Positions 1 through 13,900 of a stretch of 64,000 nt of DNA are shown piece after piece. A program made the translations under genes and the position numbers. The DNA is from Sipunculus nudus (taxonomy: Eukaryota > Annelida > Sipuncula > Golfingiida > Sipunculidae), in assembly GCA_026874595.1 (NCBI GenBank), contig CM049309.1, forward strand, positions 54,782,079 to 54,846,078, in the 5' to 3' direction. The notes under the pieces were generated by a model that saw nothing but the letters and a program-made list of their open reading frames with translations, ran no database searches and was not told the origin of the DNA. How positions within the stretch are numbered: the first letter of the stretch is position 1; every line of letters starts with the position of its first letter.

Positions 1-1812
1 TCATTGACTATTGAATTAATGGAAATATGAGGATTTGATGGTGCTGTTGTAATTAGAAACAGCCATGTTTATTCTCACTGAACGGTCACAAAACATGATG
101 TAAATAGTAATAATATGTAAATAATTCCTCTTTGAAGAACAAAATTTTACATTTGAATTCTATCACACAAACACAAGACTGATTGGTATAGGTTATTACA
201 GAAAGCTGAGCATATAAACACATAGTTAGCTATGAACACTGGCACTTGGGCAATTAAAAGTAACACAGGCTGGGCCTGAGAAATATAATTAATTTTTCTT
301 TTGCCTAAGTTGGGCCTTGGGTTGGGGGGGAGGGGGTCACACAGCAGTTTCCAAGGCTTCAGGACCACTACCATGTGCTGGCAGAGAACAAAGTAGCAAC
401 TGGTATGCCTGCTTATCCAGAACTGGATGCATTCAAAGCAAACAAGTAAAAACAATTTAAAAAGGATTTGCGTTACATGCTGTGTATTGTTCAATCAGAA
501 CTTGCTGGGCAGGGTGGTCACTGGTCACCCATCCAAAAGCTATCAGAGCTCGATCAAGCTTACCTCAGATGATCGTTTGGACTGTACAACATATCTCTCA
601 TAGCATGGTCACACTGTTCCGAAATTAACGGTAAAGCTAACTGTTCTTTTATCATTTCAAGACTTCCTGTATTTACAGGAAATGCTGATGATAAAGTAGG
701 TAGCTACAATCAGTGGCGATCAAATGTGAAAGATCTCATAAGTGACAATTTCACTCCTGACTCTGAAATTTTGCATTTGTATAGATCTCACATAGCTCTT
801 TATCATATGCAAAACTGGTGGGGCCACCTGCAACCATTTTTGCCATCTGTTTGTCTGCCGTGGGACAAAATCACTCATATCTCCACAGTGGTTTGACTTT
901 TCTGCCTAAAATTTTGCATGTATATACATCTTGGATAGCTGTCTCAATTTTGTGGCAGGTGGCGCCACCTACTTTCAAGTTCTGGCTGCAGACATCCTGG
1001 CTTATATTTCAGGACTGGTTTGATGTATCCTCCTGAAATTTTGCATGTCTATAAATTTCACATAGCTCTTTATCATATGTAAAACTGGTTGCGCCACCTG
1101 CAACAATTTTTGCAGAGTGTCCCTCTGTTTGTCTGCCGTGGGATAAAATCACTTAAATTTTGGCAGTTGTTTGACTTATCTGCCTAAAATTTTGCAATTG
1201 TATACAACTTGGATAACTTTCTGGATTTTGTGGCAGGTGGTGCCACCTACATACACATTTTGGCAGCAGATGTCCATGCTAATATGCAACACACCTCTTT
1301 CTATTTCAGCTGTCCCACTCTGGTTTTGGCAGATACACGAGCGGATTGTCGACTATTCGTATTCTAGTTACTATACTATATTTACTTGGTGAACAAAAAA
1401 TATGAATAATGAATACACTCACGTGAAAATTTTACAAAAGCACAATTGAGGAACGTGCTGTCCTCAAAGTCCGAATGCCAGAGTTGCATCACCTGACATT
1501 CAAACACTTATATACCCGCCTACAGGTGGCCCTGTGACAACTTTAAGAGAAATAACCAATAAAAAGAGGTCACAGTTCACAGAAAACCCTGGGACATGAT
1601 GTACCAATTAAATGGAGAGTTACAACGATGCTGGACTAGAAAACGGAAGTAAATAACGAACTGCAAACTGAAGAGTGGAGAGGTACTGAAATGATGCTGG
1701 CCTATGAAATAAAGCAGATATGGTTACAGGCTACCGTTACATATATATTTATATATAATATCTTAAGTTAATTATTAGTTTGATGCTTGTCTACTGCGTA
1801 CATATATTTTAG
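1..1812 (+). other. Tropomodulin intron, 5' end outside window
   Basis: This stretch precedes the first recognisable tropomodulin exon and ends in an acceptor (ttttag at 1807-1812), so it is read as intron. Positions 1 to about 756 show no convincing gene, and the open frames there have no recognisable domain. Positions 757-1367 are the 3' part of a tandem-repeat mobile element, listed separately. Nothing was recognised from 1370 to 1812. Earlier tropomodulin exons, encoding the tropomyosin-binding half, are expected upstream of position 1. Confidence 0.6.
757..1367 (+). mobile_element. Family-2 Helentron-like element, 5'-truncated copy
   Basis: About two degenerate units of the 280-bp family-2 repeat. 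They include one perfect AGGTGGCGCCACCT palindrome at 957-970 and degenerate versions near 828, 1093 and 1237. The copy ends in a family-2 3' terminus: a decayed hairpin around gattgtcgactattcg, then CTAG at 1364-1367 followed by T. Full copies at 8639 and 32277 start with a gtatccgcc hairpin, which is missing here, so this copy is truncated at its 5' side. The left border is approximate. Confidence 0.7.
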
Positions 1813-1943
1813 GTGTTGCCAAGCATGAGGGTTTTAAACTTGTCCCTGATGAGCCACCAAACCCAACAGATGTGGAGGACAGCCTGAAGAGGTTGAAAGA
1901 CAATGACCCCAAGCTTAAGGAAATCAACTTAAATAATATCAAG
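1813..1943 (+). CDS. TMOD: Tropomodulin exon: linker and first LRR
   Basis: 131 nt. The acceptor AG is at 1811-1812 and the donor GT at 1944. The exon starts with the last two bases of a codon and ends in phase 0. It encodes GVAKHEGFKLVPDEPPNPTD (first residue partly supplied by the upstream exon), then VEDSLKRLKDNDPKLKEINL and NNIK. The KDNDPKLKEINLNNIK segment is the near-invariant start of the tropomodulin LRR domain. Confidence 0.93.
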
Positions 1944-4900
1944 GTATTGCACCATATCTAATAAACATCAATAAATGAAAACCTAAAACAGTGTGCAGAC
2001 TAAGTATGCCCATAGATTCATCTTGAGCTATATAAATATGTATTTACTAGAGAGTAAATAACTTGGATCTCTTATTCCAGTAAAAAAAGGATTTAATCAG
2101 TAGGACAATACATTTACAGTTTTGTACAAAATGTTTACAAAATAATGCACATATCCAAACCCTGAGTAATATATATTTGCAGTGTATGACTCGAATATAT
2201 GGAAGCTTAATCAGATACCTAGCTTATATAAAGCTAAATGGTATCACCTGATTTCATTTTTTGTGTGTGTGATATTAAAAGATAACCACTTATTTTTATA
2301 GACAGATTGTGAATAGATGTCACACCAGTGTATTTGGTTATTGTTTATTAAAAAGAAAATAATTTGTATAGAAATTTAAATAATCTGTTGACAGACAATG
2401 ACTGTTGATCAGATGGTAGAGTTCGGAGAAGCTTTGAAGAATAACACACACCTTGAGTCACTACTGATGGCTAACACCAAGGCAACAGACAGGGTAGCGA
2501 AGGTGAGTTATCATAAATGAAAGAGAGAGAGAGAGCAGCTGATGTTTATGAAATAGGTTTCAGTATTTTATTGAAAAAAAAGGATTTTGATTATCCTGCT
2601 ATCAGATAGTTATTGTGTCTTTCAATGTTCATTAAGTGACACAGAGTAACTCTTAGGGAGCAAAATGAAGCAGTGAAGGATTTTCCCCAAATAAATCAAT
2701 AAAAAAAATAATTTGAATTAAGAACAATTTATTCCATATCAAGACCCTTGTCCAGCTGAATTTTCTTGACACTTTTCAAAGACATAAGAGCATAATTTTT
2801 AGAGAATCTGTGAGCTTATGCGACGATGCGGTGGTGTCCTTACGCCGTCCACTGTACAATAACCCATGCTGTATCAAAATCTGTCAGAGCAAGCAGCACC
2901 AAATTTTGTGGAAAAATCAGCCACATGTCAAACTTTATCAGATTGAGCCCAGTTTTAGCTCAGTTTAGTGTAAGTAAACTAGGCTATAGTGATCAGTCAG
3001 CGTCTGTGGTCTGTCCATCCTTCCATCTGTCTGTCACTCTGTCCATCTGTCTAGTCTGTATGTTAGTTCTAGACTGCCATGTGTTGACTGCCATGTGTTG
3101 ACATGGTTGGACCAAGAAACCTGTAATTGAAAATCCAGGGAGGTCAAACTCCTTGAAAACCTGAAATTAGGTCACTGTGACCTATACCCTCAGAGCTATG
3201 TGGCTTGGAAGTACCCCAGAATAATTAAAAATTTGATACAAAACCTCCAATATCTTGATACTTAATGCATGGATTGCTATGAATCTTGCCTTGAATATTG
3301 ACCATGACTAGTGTAGTAAGTTCCCAAAAACTAATGGTGCCACCCATTTTTTACTTGTTTTTGAGACCGTCAAATAACAGCAATTACATCAGTTTCTCAA
3401 CTGTGGTTTCATCTAGTGTCTTGACACCTGGTCTGTTTATTGATTATGACTGGTTTCTTCAATTCCTGAAGACTGGTGATGCCATCTGTATTTTTTCTGT
3501 TTTTTACAAATTATTTCTATGTTTTTGGACTGCCAAATTATAATGATACTATCAGATTTGCAACTGTGGTTTCATCTATTGTCCTGAAACCTAGTGTGTT
3601 ATTTTGACCCTGCTTGGGGATGCCCTACAGTAAACACTCTGTTTATCTGTCTGTTAGTCTTTCTGTATGTCCTTCAAATTTGTTTCCTGATGATAACTCC
3701 AGTTTGGATAGACATACAGATTTTAAATTTGAGTTATATATGGCCCACCTCTAATGCAAGAACTCTGTTGATTTTGGGGTTAAGGGGTCAAAGGCCAAAG
3801 TCTCAGCTAGGACCCATTTATTTAAAATGATAATGGATGCATTTTGAGCCTAACTTTTCAGCCCAAACCTTCAATCTGGCACATATAGCTGACCTGCCAT
3901 TAGGAGAAAAACTTCATCTATATTGGGGTCAATGGTCAAGGTCACAAGGACCATCTGTCTGCATATTTATTTCCTGATGATAACTCCATTTTAGATTAAC
4001 ATATTGGTTTCAAACCTGATTTATATATTATAATAATATAATTTTATAGGGAAAAAGCTAAAAAATCTTCACCAAAACTGTCCAGCCAAATTGTTCAATA
4101 TTCCACAGACATAATCACAGAAACAATCTCTCAAGTTTGTTCAAATAGTTCCAGTTCAAAGATTTTTGGTCAAGTTAAAAGGAGCTGATCTTTGTAATTT
4201 GGCCAAATATGCATACTAAAACCACAATCATGGAAATGACAGGAGCTGTCATAACCAAATTTAATGAAAATGTTGGTTCCATAAGTCATATTTGAAAATG
4301 AGGTATTGGTGGTACCACCTGGAACAACCTTTTTTGTACAGGGGTCAACAGTACATTAACCCATAATTTCTCAGGAATAGCAGGAGCTAGCATCACAAAT
4401 TGTATGCAAAAATCAGTCACATGTCAAATGTTGTGGGATTGAGGTTTTTGTTGTGCCACCTATACCAACTTGCATTTACCGGGGGATAAGTTAGAAAACC
4501 TTTGAATATCTCCTTCTCAGAAATCATTTAGCAAAATTATTAAGTATTTCACAGAAATTATCGAAGAAATGAGCTCATAAGTTTGTTCAAATGGTTTGGA
4601 TTCAATGAACTTAGTTACAGGAATTTAAACTTTAGTCATTTGCCCAAGTAAGCATACTAACATTACAATCTCAGAAACGGCAGGAGCTAGATTCACCCAA
4701 GTCACACAACTCTAATTTGAAATTGAGGTTTATGTGGCACCATTCTTGTGTACAAGAAAGCCATCAAAAATGGAATGACAGGCCAAAATTTCAGGCAGAT
4801 ACATCAGACTTCTCCTCAGTCAGGTGCACTGGCTGACCAAGTTTAGCTGAGGAATGCACTTGTCAACCAAGTTAAGCGAAGTTAATTGCCAAATGCAGCT

Positions 4901-7900
4901 ACTGCACTGAGTGAATTCATGACCTGTAGCTGGCGGCACTGGAGAAATGTCTAGTCTGTGCATGTGACACATTCACACAACCTTTGTTACCTCACATGAA
5001 TGGCACTCCTGTGTCCCAGGGGAAAAATGTGACAATATGCAGAAGAAGCCAAAATATACATTTACCTATCATTACAAAGTGTCAGAACCAACAAAGAGAA
5101 TATGCTTTGTGGGGCTGTGACTGTGCACAGAATTTTCATTTAATAAATTAAAAGTAAAAAAAAAGACTTGAAAACAGTGTAATCGGGACACTGTATTGTT
5201 CATTTCATGAATAAAGCAGGAAAGATGTATCATAATTTCAGAATGTTCAACTACAATGACAAAGTATAAAATCCAATTGTAGTTTGCTTTCAGTTGGGAA
5301 TGGACAATGTAAACTGTGAAACCACTGTTTTCTTGAAATATAATTTAAAATCTTAACCTTCAGATGGTCAGACTGCATTAATTCTGATTAAGTTAAGCAT
5401 GAAGTTAAAAATTTACATAATTAGGCAGGTAGCAAAACTGCTATTTAAAATGGGTTAACCACTGGAGTTAACTGTCATGTCCATAAATTAACACCCGAAG
5501 TGGTCTCTGGGCTGCTGACCCTTTCCAGGGAACTGACATTTCCAGCTGAGCTGCTTGTCCCAAAGAGGAAGCATTAAACCCCTGTCCAGGAGTATATAGC
5601 CCAAACAATGAGTAGTTGGTGGAGTCACTTAACTGCAGCAGTGCTGGGATAGAAATTTAACATTGCTTAACTGCCCGGGACAGGTGATTTATGCTTTCAG
5701 GCAGATAAAAACCCATAGCTCCCTGCCTAATAGACAGGCAGAAGATCCAGCCACAGTTATGCTGATGACCAGTGTCAATTTGTCTGGGGATACTAAGTTT
5801 TCATACCGGTCCCCCCGCTGCCGCATATAAATCTTGTTGGAGCGATAACTCAAAAAAAATTTCACAGATCTTAAACAAACTTGGTATATGTATAGATATG
5901 GGTGAGAGGACGATGCCTATTTGAAATGAGGTCATGACCTTGAACAGTAGAGTGTCCTTGACCTTGAATAGGTCCAATTTTGGGGAAAATCACACAAATT
6001 CTTTAATATCTCAAGAAATCTTGCATGGATTGATCCCAAAATCAAGTTGATGGAAGATCATGGATAGGGTTGTCATGTTCCAGAAACTGGTGGTGCCACC
6101 TATTATTGTATCCGCCAAAACAGAGTTTTGCGGATACTATGTTTTCAGCCCACCGCCGCCGCCGCGTAGGTGTCCAGAGAACTCCTCCGTAACCGCTGGG
6201 AGGAATTTTACGAAACCCGGGATTATGTTCGGGTCACATGTGAACTGCTGCAGTCCGATTTTGTTTTGACCTTTGACCTTTCCTCTGCGCTCTGCGTCCG
6301 TTTGTGCGTCTGTTTCCACACATAAACCCACATATCTTGGGAACCGTTTGACCGATCAGGAAAATTTTTTTGCACAAATGTAGCCCTTGGAGAGCTTTAT
6401 AACATGCACAAAAATGGTGGCACCACCTGCAACCATGTTTGCACAGTGTCCATCTGTTCGTCTGCCTTGGGTTAAAATCACTCATATCTCTGCAGTGACT
6501 TGACTAAGTATTACTTGAATAAGCATTATAAGTCATAAACTAATGGACAGATTTATTTCATATTATGCATATACATAGACATGGGTTAGGGGATGATGTA
6601 TATTGAAATTGGGGTCATGACCTTTTCTATGAGAGTGACCTTTTCTATGAGTGTGGTCTGATATTAATTGTTGCTGAAGATGGGGGGCCAATTCTTAAAG
6701 GGGAGGGGATTAATTGTCTGGGGATACTATGGCACCTGCAGTGCCAAGCTATATCTAGTTTCAATTTGACATGAAAAATATACTCTTGTTTTATATGATA
6801 TATTAACAGTTTATAAATACAGCACCCCTTATTAATAACTATTTGCTAACAAATGTTCGGGAATTAATACTCTAATAAAAAATATTCAGGCAGGTAATGG
6901 ACACATTTGAGCAGATGACTTTCATCAACTGGCTGCCTGACATGGCAGGTAAGAAACAAAGTCAATATCTAACCCTGCAGTGGTCAGTTGATTGACAACT
7001 CGACATGTATCAACTAGTGGCACAAGAGAGGAGGGAAGTTATTCAGTAACAGGATAATTTTCTCTAAAACATCAGAACTAATACTGCTTAACCAAACAAA
7101 GACAAATGTCATATATCAATTGGTCAAAGGAAAATTACCCATCCCTCCGTCTAAAGCTAACAGTAAATTGTAAGCACAATGAAAGCAGAATAAAATAGGA
7201 AATTCACCATCTTTCTATCTTTAACATTTAATTAAAAGTGCATAATATATGAAAATCAGGGAACAAATTTACATGAAGTTTAAAAGCGAATAAAAACGAA
7301 AGGAAGATGAAATAATAATAGATGAGCTTAGAAGCTGACACCTGTCTGTATCTATAAATGAAGTATTTATTGTATTAAAATATCTCTTATACATGTTTCC
7401 TGCCAAGATTGGTTGCTCACAAAACAAATTAGAAAGAAATTGTTTACAAAAAACATTCAAGGGACTTGAAGTTCTTAGTATAATGGGGGTGAAATCAGTT
7501 CAGTAAATATAGTTTGGACCGCACTTGAAAAGTGGTGCACTGTAGTGATCATCTTGTCCGTCTGTTCGTCTGTCTTTTAGTCTGTCTGTCATGGCATCCA
7601 TCTGTCAGCGACACTTCCTATCATGTGCATTATCTCAACAAGAAACATTTTATCTTTCTAAAATTTACAGGGATGATTGGTGTCTATGAGGGCTAAAGAC
7701 CTAACAAATAACAGGCCCATGTAAAACCCAATATGGCTTCCAAAACACAATCAGTGATTTTCAGAATATTTAACAGAATATTGACACCCATGACAATATG
7801 TTAGCTTTCAAATTATTACTCCCGTTAAATCTAATATGGCTGCCAATCAAATATTTAAAAATCCTTTCACAATAACTTTTTAGATAATGTAATGATTTTG

Positions 7901-10900
7901 CATTGTTTGTGCTGATAAATTTCAGACTAAACTGACATCCAGTATGGCCAAAGGGTTGCCATTTTGAGGATCTGGCAATCACAGGGCCCTAATTAAGGAC
8001 CTTTACAGACCCTAACCGCTAGTTGTTTGCAAAATGAATATTTATGCAAGGTTTTCCTGTCATGGGGTAAGATGAAAATATAAGATTACAGGGTAAATAT
8101 TTTCGCTTACCCTTCTGTGTTTGTTTTCAGTCAATAGCTGAGGGTCTTAAAAGTAACCAGAGCTTGAAGGTGCTGAATCTGGAGTCTAACTACATCAGCG
8201 GTGAATCAATTGTTAAGATCCTGGAGGCTGTGGCTGAACATCAAGTGTTGCAAGAATTCCGTGTCGCCAACCAGGTATGTAACTGGTCATTTTATCTCAT
8301 TCACCACACACAGATTTATTACATGAATACTCATTATATACTGGTTTGTGATGTGAACACTCAGTACATATAGCAAACACCTAGTAAATACAGATATGTA
8401 ATTTGAACATTTCACTATATGTAGATTTGTTCTTTGAACACTCAGATTACATCCAGATTTGTAATGTTAACATTCATTACACAAAGATTTGTAATCTGAG
8501 CTCTTGTTAAACAGAGATTTGTTATGTGAACATTTTTATCTGCAGATTTGTAATGTAGGATACTGATTAAAACTTAGATCTTTGAAATGTTAGCTTTCAA
8601 AAAGCTTTATAATTTAAACACATATTACTTACATAATTGTATCCGCCAAAACAGAGTTTTGCGGATACTATGTTTTCAGCTGCACGCCGCCGCCGCCGCC
8701 GCGTAGGTTTCCGGAGAACTCCTCCATAACCGCTGGGCGGAATTTTACGAAACCCGGGATTATGTTCGGGTCACATGTGAACTGCTGCGCCCCGATTTTG
8801 TTTTGACCTATGACCTTTCCTCTGCGCTCTGCGTCCGTTTGTGCGTCTGTTTCCTCACATAAACCCACATATCTCGGGAACTGTTTGACGGATCAGGAAA
8901 ATTTTTTTGCACAAATGTAGCCCTTGGAGAGCTTTATAACATACACAAAAAATGGTGGCACCACCTGCAACCATGTTTGCACAGTGTCCATCTGTTCGTC
9001 TGCCTTGGGTTAAAATCACTCATATCTCTGCAGTGACTTGACTAATTCACTTGAAATTTGGCATGCGTATACATCCTGGATAGCTTTTCTGATTTTGTGA
9101 CAGGTGGCGCCACCTACATTCACGTTTACACTGCAGACATCCAAGCTCATATCTCAGGAACCGTTTGACCGATTAGGAAAATTTTTTTGCACAAATGTAG
9201 CCCTTGAAGAGCTTTATAATATACACAAAAAATGGTGGCGCCACCTGCAACCATGTTTGCACAGTGTCCATCTGTTTGTCTGCCTTGGGTTAAAATCACT
9301 CATATCTCTGCAGTGACTTGACTAATTCACCTGAAATTTGGCATGCGTATACATCCTGGATAGCTTTTCTGATTTTGTGACAGGTGGCGCCACCTACATT
9401 CACGTTTACGCTGCAGACATCTAAGCTCATATCTCGGGAACCGTTTGACCGATCAGGAAAATTTTTTTGCACAAATGTAGCCCTTGGAGAGCTTTATAAC
9501 ATTCACAAAAAATGGTGGCGCCACCTGCAACCATGTTTGCACAGTGTCCATCTGTTTGTCTGCCTTGGGTTAAAATCACTCATATCTCTGCAGTGACTTG
9601 ACTATTTCACCTGAAATTCGGCATGCGTATACATCCTGGATAGCTTTTCTGATTTTATGACAGGTGGCGCCACCTACATTCACGTTTACGCTGCAGACAT
9701 CCAAGCTCATATCTCGGGAACCATTTGACCGATGAGGAAAATTTTTTTGCACAAATGTAGCCCTTGGAGAGCTTTATAACATACGCAAAACTGGTGGCGC
9801 CACCTACAGCCATTTTTGCACAGCTCCTGTCTGTTTGTCTGCCATGGGATAAAATCACTCATTTCTCGCAGTGGTTTGACATATCGGGCTATAATTTTGC
9901 TGGTTTATACATCCCCGACAGCTCTCTTGATTTTATTACAGGTGGAGCCACCTGCATTCTAGTGTATGCAGCAGACATCCAAGCTCATATCTTGGGAACC
10001 GTTTTGCATGTGTATAGATCTCACATAGCTCTTTATCATACGCAAAACTGGTGCCGTCACCTGCAACCGTTTTTGCCCAGCCTCCATCTGATTGTCTGCC
10101 ACGAGCTAAAATCACTCATATACATGTAGTGGTTTGACTTATCTGCCTTAAATTTTGCATATGTATACAACTGGGACGGCTTTCTGGATTTTGTGGTGGG
10201 GGGGCAACCTTCATACACAATTTGGCTGCAGACATCCATGCTAATATGCAACACTTCACTCTATTTCCCCTTGCCACTTAATCCATGCCTCACTTCACCC
10301 GTTCCACTCTGATTTAGGCGGATACACGTAGTCGCTTGTCGACTACCCGTATTCTAGTTAAAATTTGAACAGAGATTCTGCAAAAGAGGAGTTTCATGTG
10401 TAAGGAAGTACAGAATTATTGTTTGCTTTCCTTTGGCTCAGCAGGGTTTGCTTTCCTTTAGCTCAGCAGGGTGTCCATCCATTAACATGGCACGTTTTGA
10501 AACCTTTATGACTATGAATATTAAATTTGACATACCGTTAGCCATCCCTAAGTTCTCCAATAAAACCTGAAACTAGGTCAGTGCGACAACATTCCTTTGA
10601 GAAATAAAGGAAAAACCTCTGTTTTCCAGAAAAAACCTGTTGTTGCACATTAAAACTGTGTATTATGGAAACCTCTGTTTTTAATCTATTCATATTTGAA
10701 ATAACCATTCCTGCATATATTTCCTATGTACATGCCAGAAAATAGATAAAATTTGCATAAATATTTGAAGTTATTGACCCAAACATAATGCACTTTGTCA
10801 AAAAACTGGAAATATATTTCTTCAATTAACATGGTAATTTGTTATGCTAGAGATCTAATTTTAATCATATATCTATATTCAACTGAGTTTTAATTGTTTA

Positions 10901-13900
10901 CCAGAAATTAGATCAAAATTTTGTAATTTTTTAGCTCAGCTGACTCAAAGTTAACTGAGCTATAGGAATAGCGGTACCCTCTAGAATAATTAAACATTTG
11001 ATACAAAACCTCCAGAATCCTATAATTAAGCACCCCATCGAGGAGCTTATTTTTTTTTAAGGTGAGTCTGCTTCCGTGTCCACTTCCTCACTTTTAAAAT
11101 GCTTCTGTCTCCTACATGCTTGCATCTACCAATCTACCATCTAATTTAGTGGAAGGCATTGAATTATGACTCTAAAAAACTGATTAACATTTGGTTGACC
11201 TTGACCCATATTTGTGCAATTTATTAGCACTTTAGCATTTTCCCCAATGACTAAAAATCATCAAAAAGTGGTTTTAGGTGTATCTTAGGCATACTCTCAG
11301 ATATTCTTGGATATCAGTATTGCATTATACTAATTCCACAGTTTTTATGCCCCCGCCACAAAGTGGCCGGGGCATATAGTTTTACCCATGTCCGTCATTC
11401 CGTCCTTCCGTCATTCCGAAATCAAACAGTTGTACAGACTTTTTTTCGCAATGCCTGCAGATATTGGCCTGATTTTTGGTGTGTGGGTAGATATAGACCA
11501 GTTACAGATCGAGTTCGCGTTTCGTCCTGGTTGACCTACTTTTGACTGTTTTACGGCTCCTAAACTTAGAAAATTTCATGAAAAATAGAAATTTCATGAC
11601 AAATACACATGTATGGACTTTTTTTCGCAATGCCTGCAGATATTGGCCTGATTTTTGGTGTGTGGGCTGATATAGACCAGTTACAGATCGAGTTTGCGTT
11701 TCGTACCGGTTGACCTGCTTTTGACTGTTTTACGGCTCCTAAACTTAGAAAATTTCATGAAAAATAGAAATTTCATGACAAATACACATGTATGGACTTT
11801 TTTTCGCAATGCCTGCAGATATTGGCCTGATTTTTGGTGTGTGGGCTGATATAGACCAGTTACAGATCGAGTTCGCGTTTCGTCCTGGTTGACCTACTTT
11901 TGACTGTTTTACGGCTCCTAAACTTAGAAAATTTCATGAAAAATAGAAATTTCATGACAAATACACATGTACGGACTTTTTTTCGCAATGCCTGCAGATA
12001 TTGGCCTGATTTTTGGTGTGTAGGCAGATAATGTCCAGTTACAGATAGAGTTTGCGTTTCCTCCCAGTTGACCTACTTTTGACTGTTTTACGGCTCCTAA
12101 ACTTAGAAAATTTCATGAAAAATAGAAATTTTCATGACAAATACACATGTACAGACTTTTTTTTCGCAATGCCTACAGATATTGGCTTGATTTTTGGTGT
12201 GTTGGCAGATATAGACCAGTTACAGATCAAGTTTGCGTTTCGTACCTGTTGACCTTCTTTTGACTGTTTTACGGCTCCTGAACATAGAAAATTGCATGAA
12301 AAATATGAAATTTCATGACAAATACACATGTACAGACTTTTTATCGCAATGCCTGCAGATATTGGCCTGATTTTTGGTGTTTTGGCAGACATTGACCAGT
12401 TACAGATTGAGTTCGCGTTTTGTCCCAGTTGACCTACTTTTGACCATTTGACGGTGCTCTAACATAGAAAATTTCATGAAAAAGTGCACATGTATGGACT
12501 TTTTTTCGCAGTGCCTGCAGATACGGGCCTGATTTTTGGTGTGTAGGCAGATATTGACCAGTTACAGATCGAGTTCTTGTTTTGTCCCAGTTGACCTACT
12601 TTTGACCATTTGACTGCTCCTGAACATAGAAAGTTTCATGAAAAATAGAAATTTTCATAACAAATGCATATGTACTGACTTTTTTTCCTCAATGCCTGCA
12701 GATACCACCCTGATTTTTTATGTGTTGGCAGATAATGACAGTTACAGATCGAGTTCGCGTTTTGTCCCGGTTGACCTACTTTTCATTGTTTTATGGCTCC
12801 TAAACATAGAAAATTTCATGAAAGACAGAAATTTTTATGGAAAATGCACATGTATGAACTTATTTTCACAATGCCTGCATATACTGGCATGATTTTTGGT
12901 GTGTTGCTTGATAATGACCCGTTACAGATTGAGTTTGCATTTTGCCCTTGTTGACCTACTTTTGACCATACGACACCTCCTGAACTGAAAAAATTTTTCG
13001 AAATTTTACAAATATTTCTAATTTGCCCCATGCGGGGGCATTCGTGTCGTTCCGACACATCTAGTCTTAAATAAGGTCACCCTGATGCAATTTAGCCACA
13101 AAACTAGGTCAGACAGCATGCTTATATTAATGCTATTGGCTCCTCTATTATTCATCAGAATTGGACCAAACCATGCATTATTCACCAGTTTGTGTAATAG
13201 TACCCATTTTGCTTATGACCTTACATATGTGCTCAAGGTCAAGTCACAGTAGACTTTGGGCCTCATTTGGCTATGCAAAAAAAAATTACTATTTTTTCCA
13301 TATTGAATCATTAAATGGTTATAGGCTGCAAGTTTCATTTATTACACATAAAACTTTTACAAATACATGTTTGTGATAATGAGAGGCTCCTGCATCTTTC
13401 AGGTAGTCCATAATAGTCCACAGTCAACACAACCACTAGGATTTTATACAAATATTCGCAGAATCAATATCGGCAGAGTGCCATGACCCACAGGTAACTT
13501 GTAATTGAAAAGACGTACACTTGTAAGACACACAGTTGATTGTTTTATAAGGGACTTTTAGGTGTGAGTAACTGTTGATATTGTTTATGATGTTGATGTT
13601 GTCATAACAGAGGCAGCAGGTTCTTGGGAGCCAGGTGGAGATGAAGATTGCTTCACTTATGGAGGCCAACACTGAGATGCTCAAACTAGGCATCTTTCTC
13701 CAGACTGCTGACCCCCGTGTCCGAGTACAAGACTATCTTCAGCGTAACAACGACAGCAGTGAGTACATTAACTGTGTGTACATATCACAAGTGGAATCCC
13801 ATTTTAAGATTTATTATTTCATGATTATTTTATTATTATTATTATTATTATTATTAATGAATATAAATGTTTATTATTTTATTTTATCTTTTAAGGGACT

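Larger units (their letters stand above)
2503..8130 (+). other. Tropomodulin intron filled with repeats
   Basis: A 5.6-kb intron. It carries an old composite repeat region (about 2940-4960), a family-4 element (about 5777-6758) with a family-2 fragment inside it, and a region from about 7510 with the gtccgtctgtctg-type lead typical of the dispersed repeats here. I see nothing identifiable in 4990-5770 or 6960-7500. The open frames have no recognisable domain. Confidence 0.7.
8275..13610 (+). other. Tropomodulin intron with two tandem-repeat elements
   Basis: A 5.3-kb intron. It contains a degenerate minisatellite (about 8315-8570), a complete family-2 element (8639-10357), a family-3-like remnant (about 10440-10990) and a complete family-1 element (11347-13064). 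The remaining flanks (10990-11346 and 13065-13610) show no gene. Confidence 0.75.

Noticed and set aside
6890..6950. Possible small tropomodulin exon between ttcag and gtaaga
   Set aside because: The 59-nt stretch would shift the frame between two exons that already join in frame with continuous family homology.
9104..9596. Repeated 70-residue open frames (MAPPTFTFTLQTSKL...) in family 2
   Set aside because: They are the same 280-bp unit translated again. 280 is not a multiple of three, each frame ends within one unit, and no protein domain is recognisable.
12052..12892. Open frames in the family-1 array (MRFLPVDLLLTV..., MKNRNFHNKC...)
   Set aside because: They repeat in all family-1 copies, in different frames, and follow the 180-bp unit, so they are by-products of the repeat.
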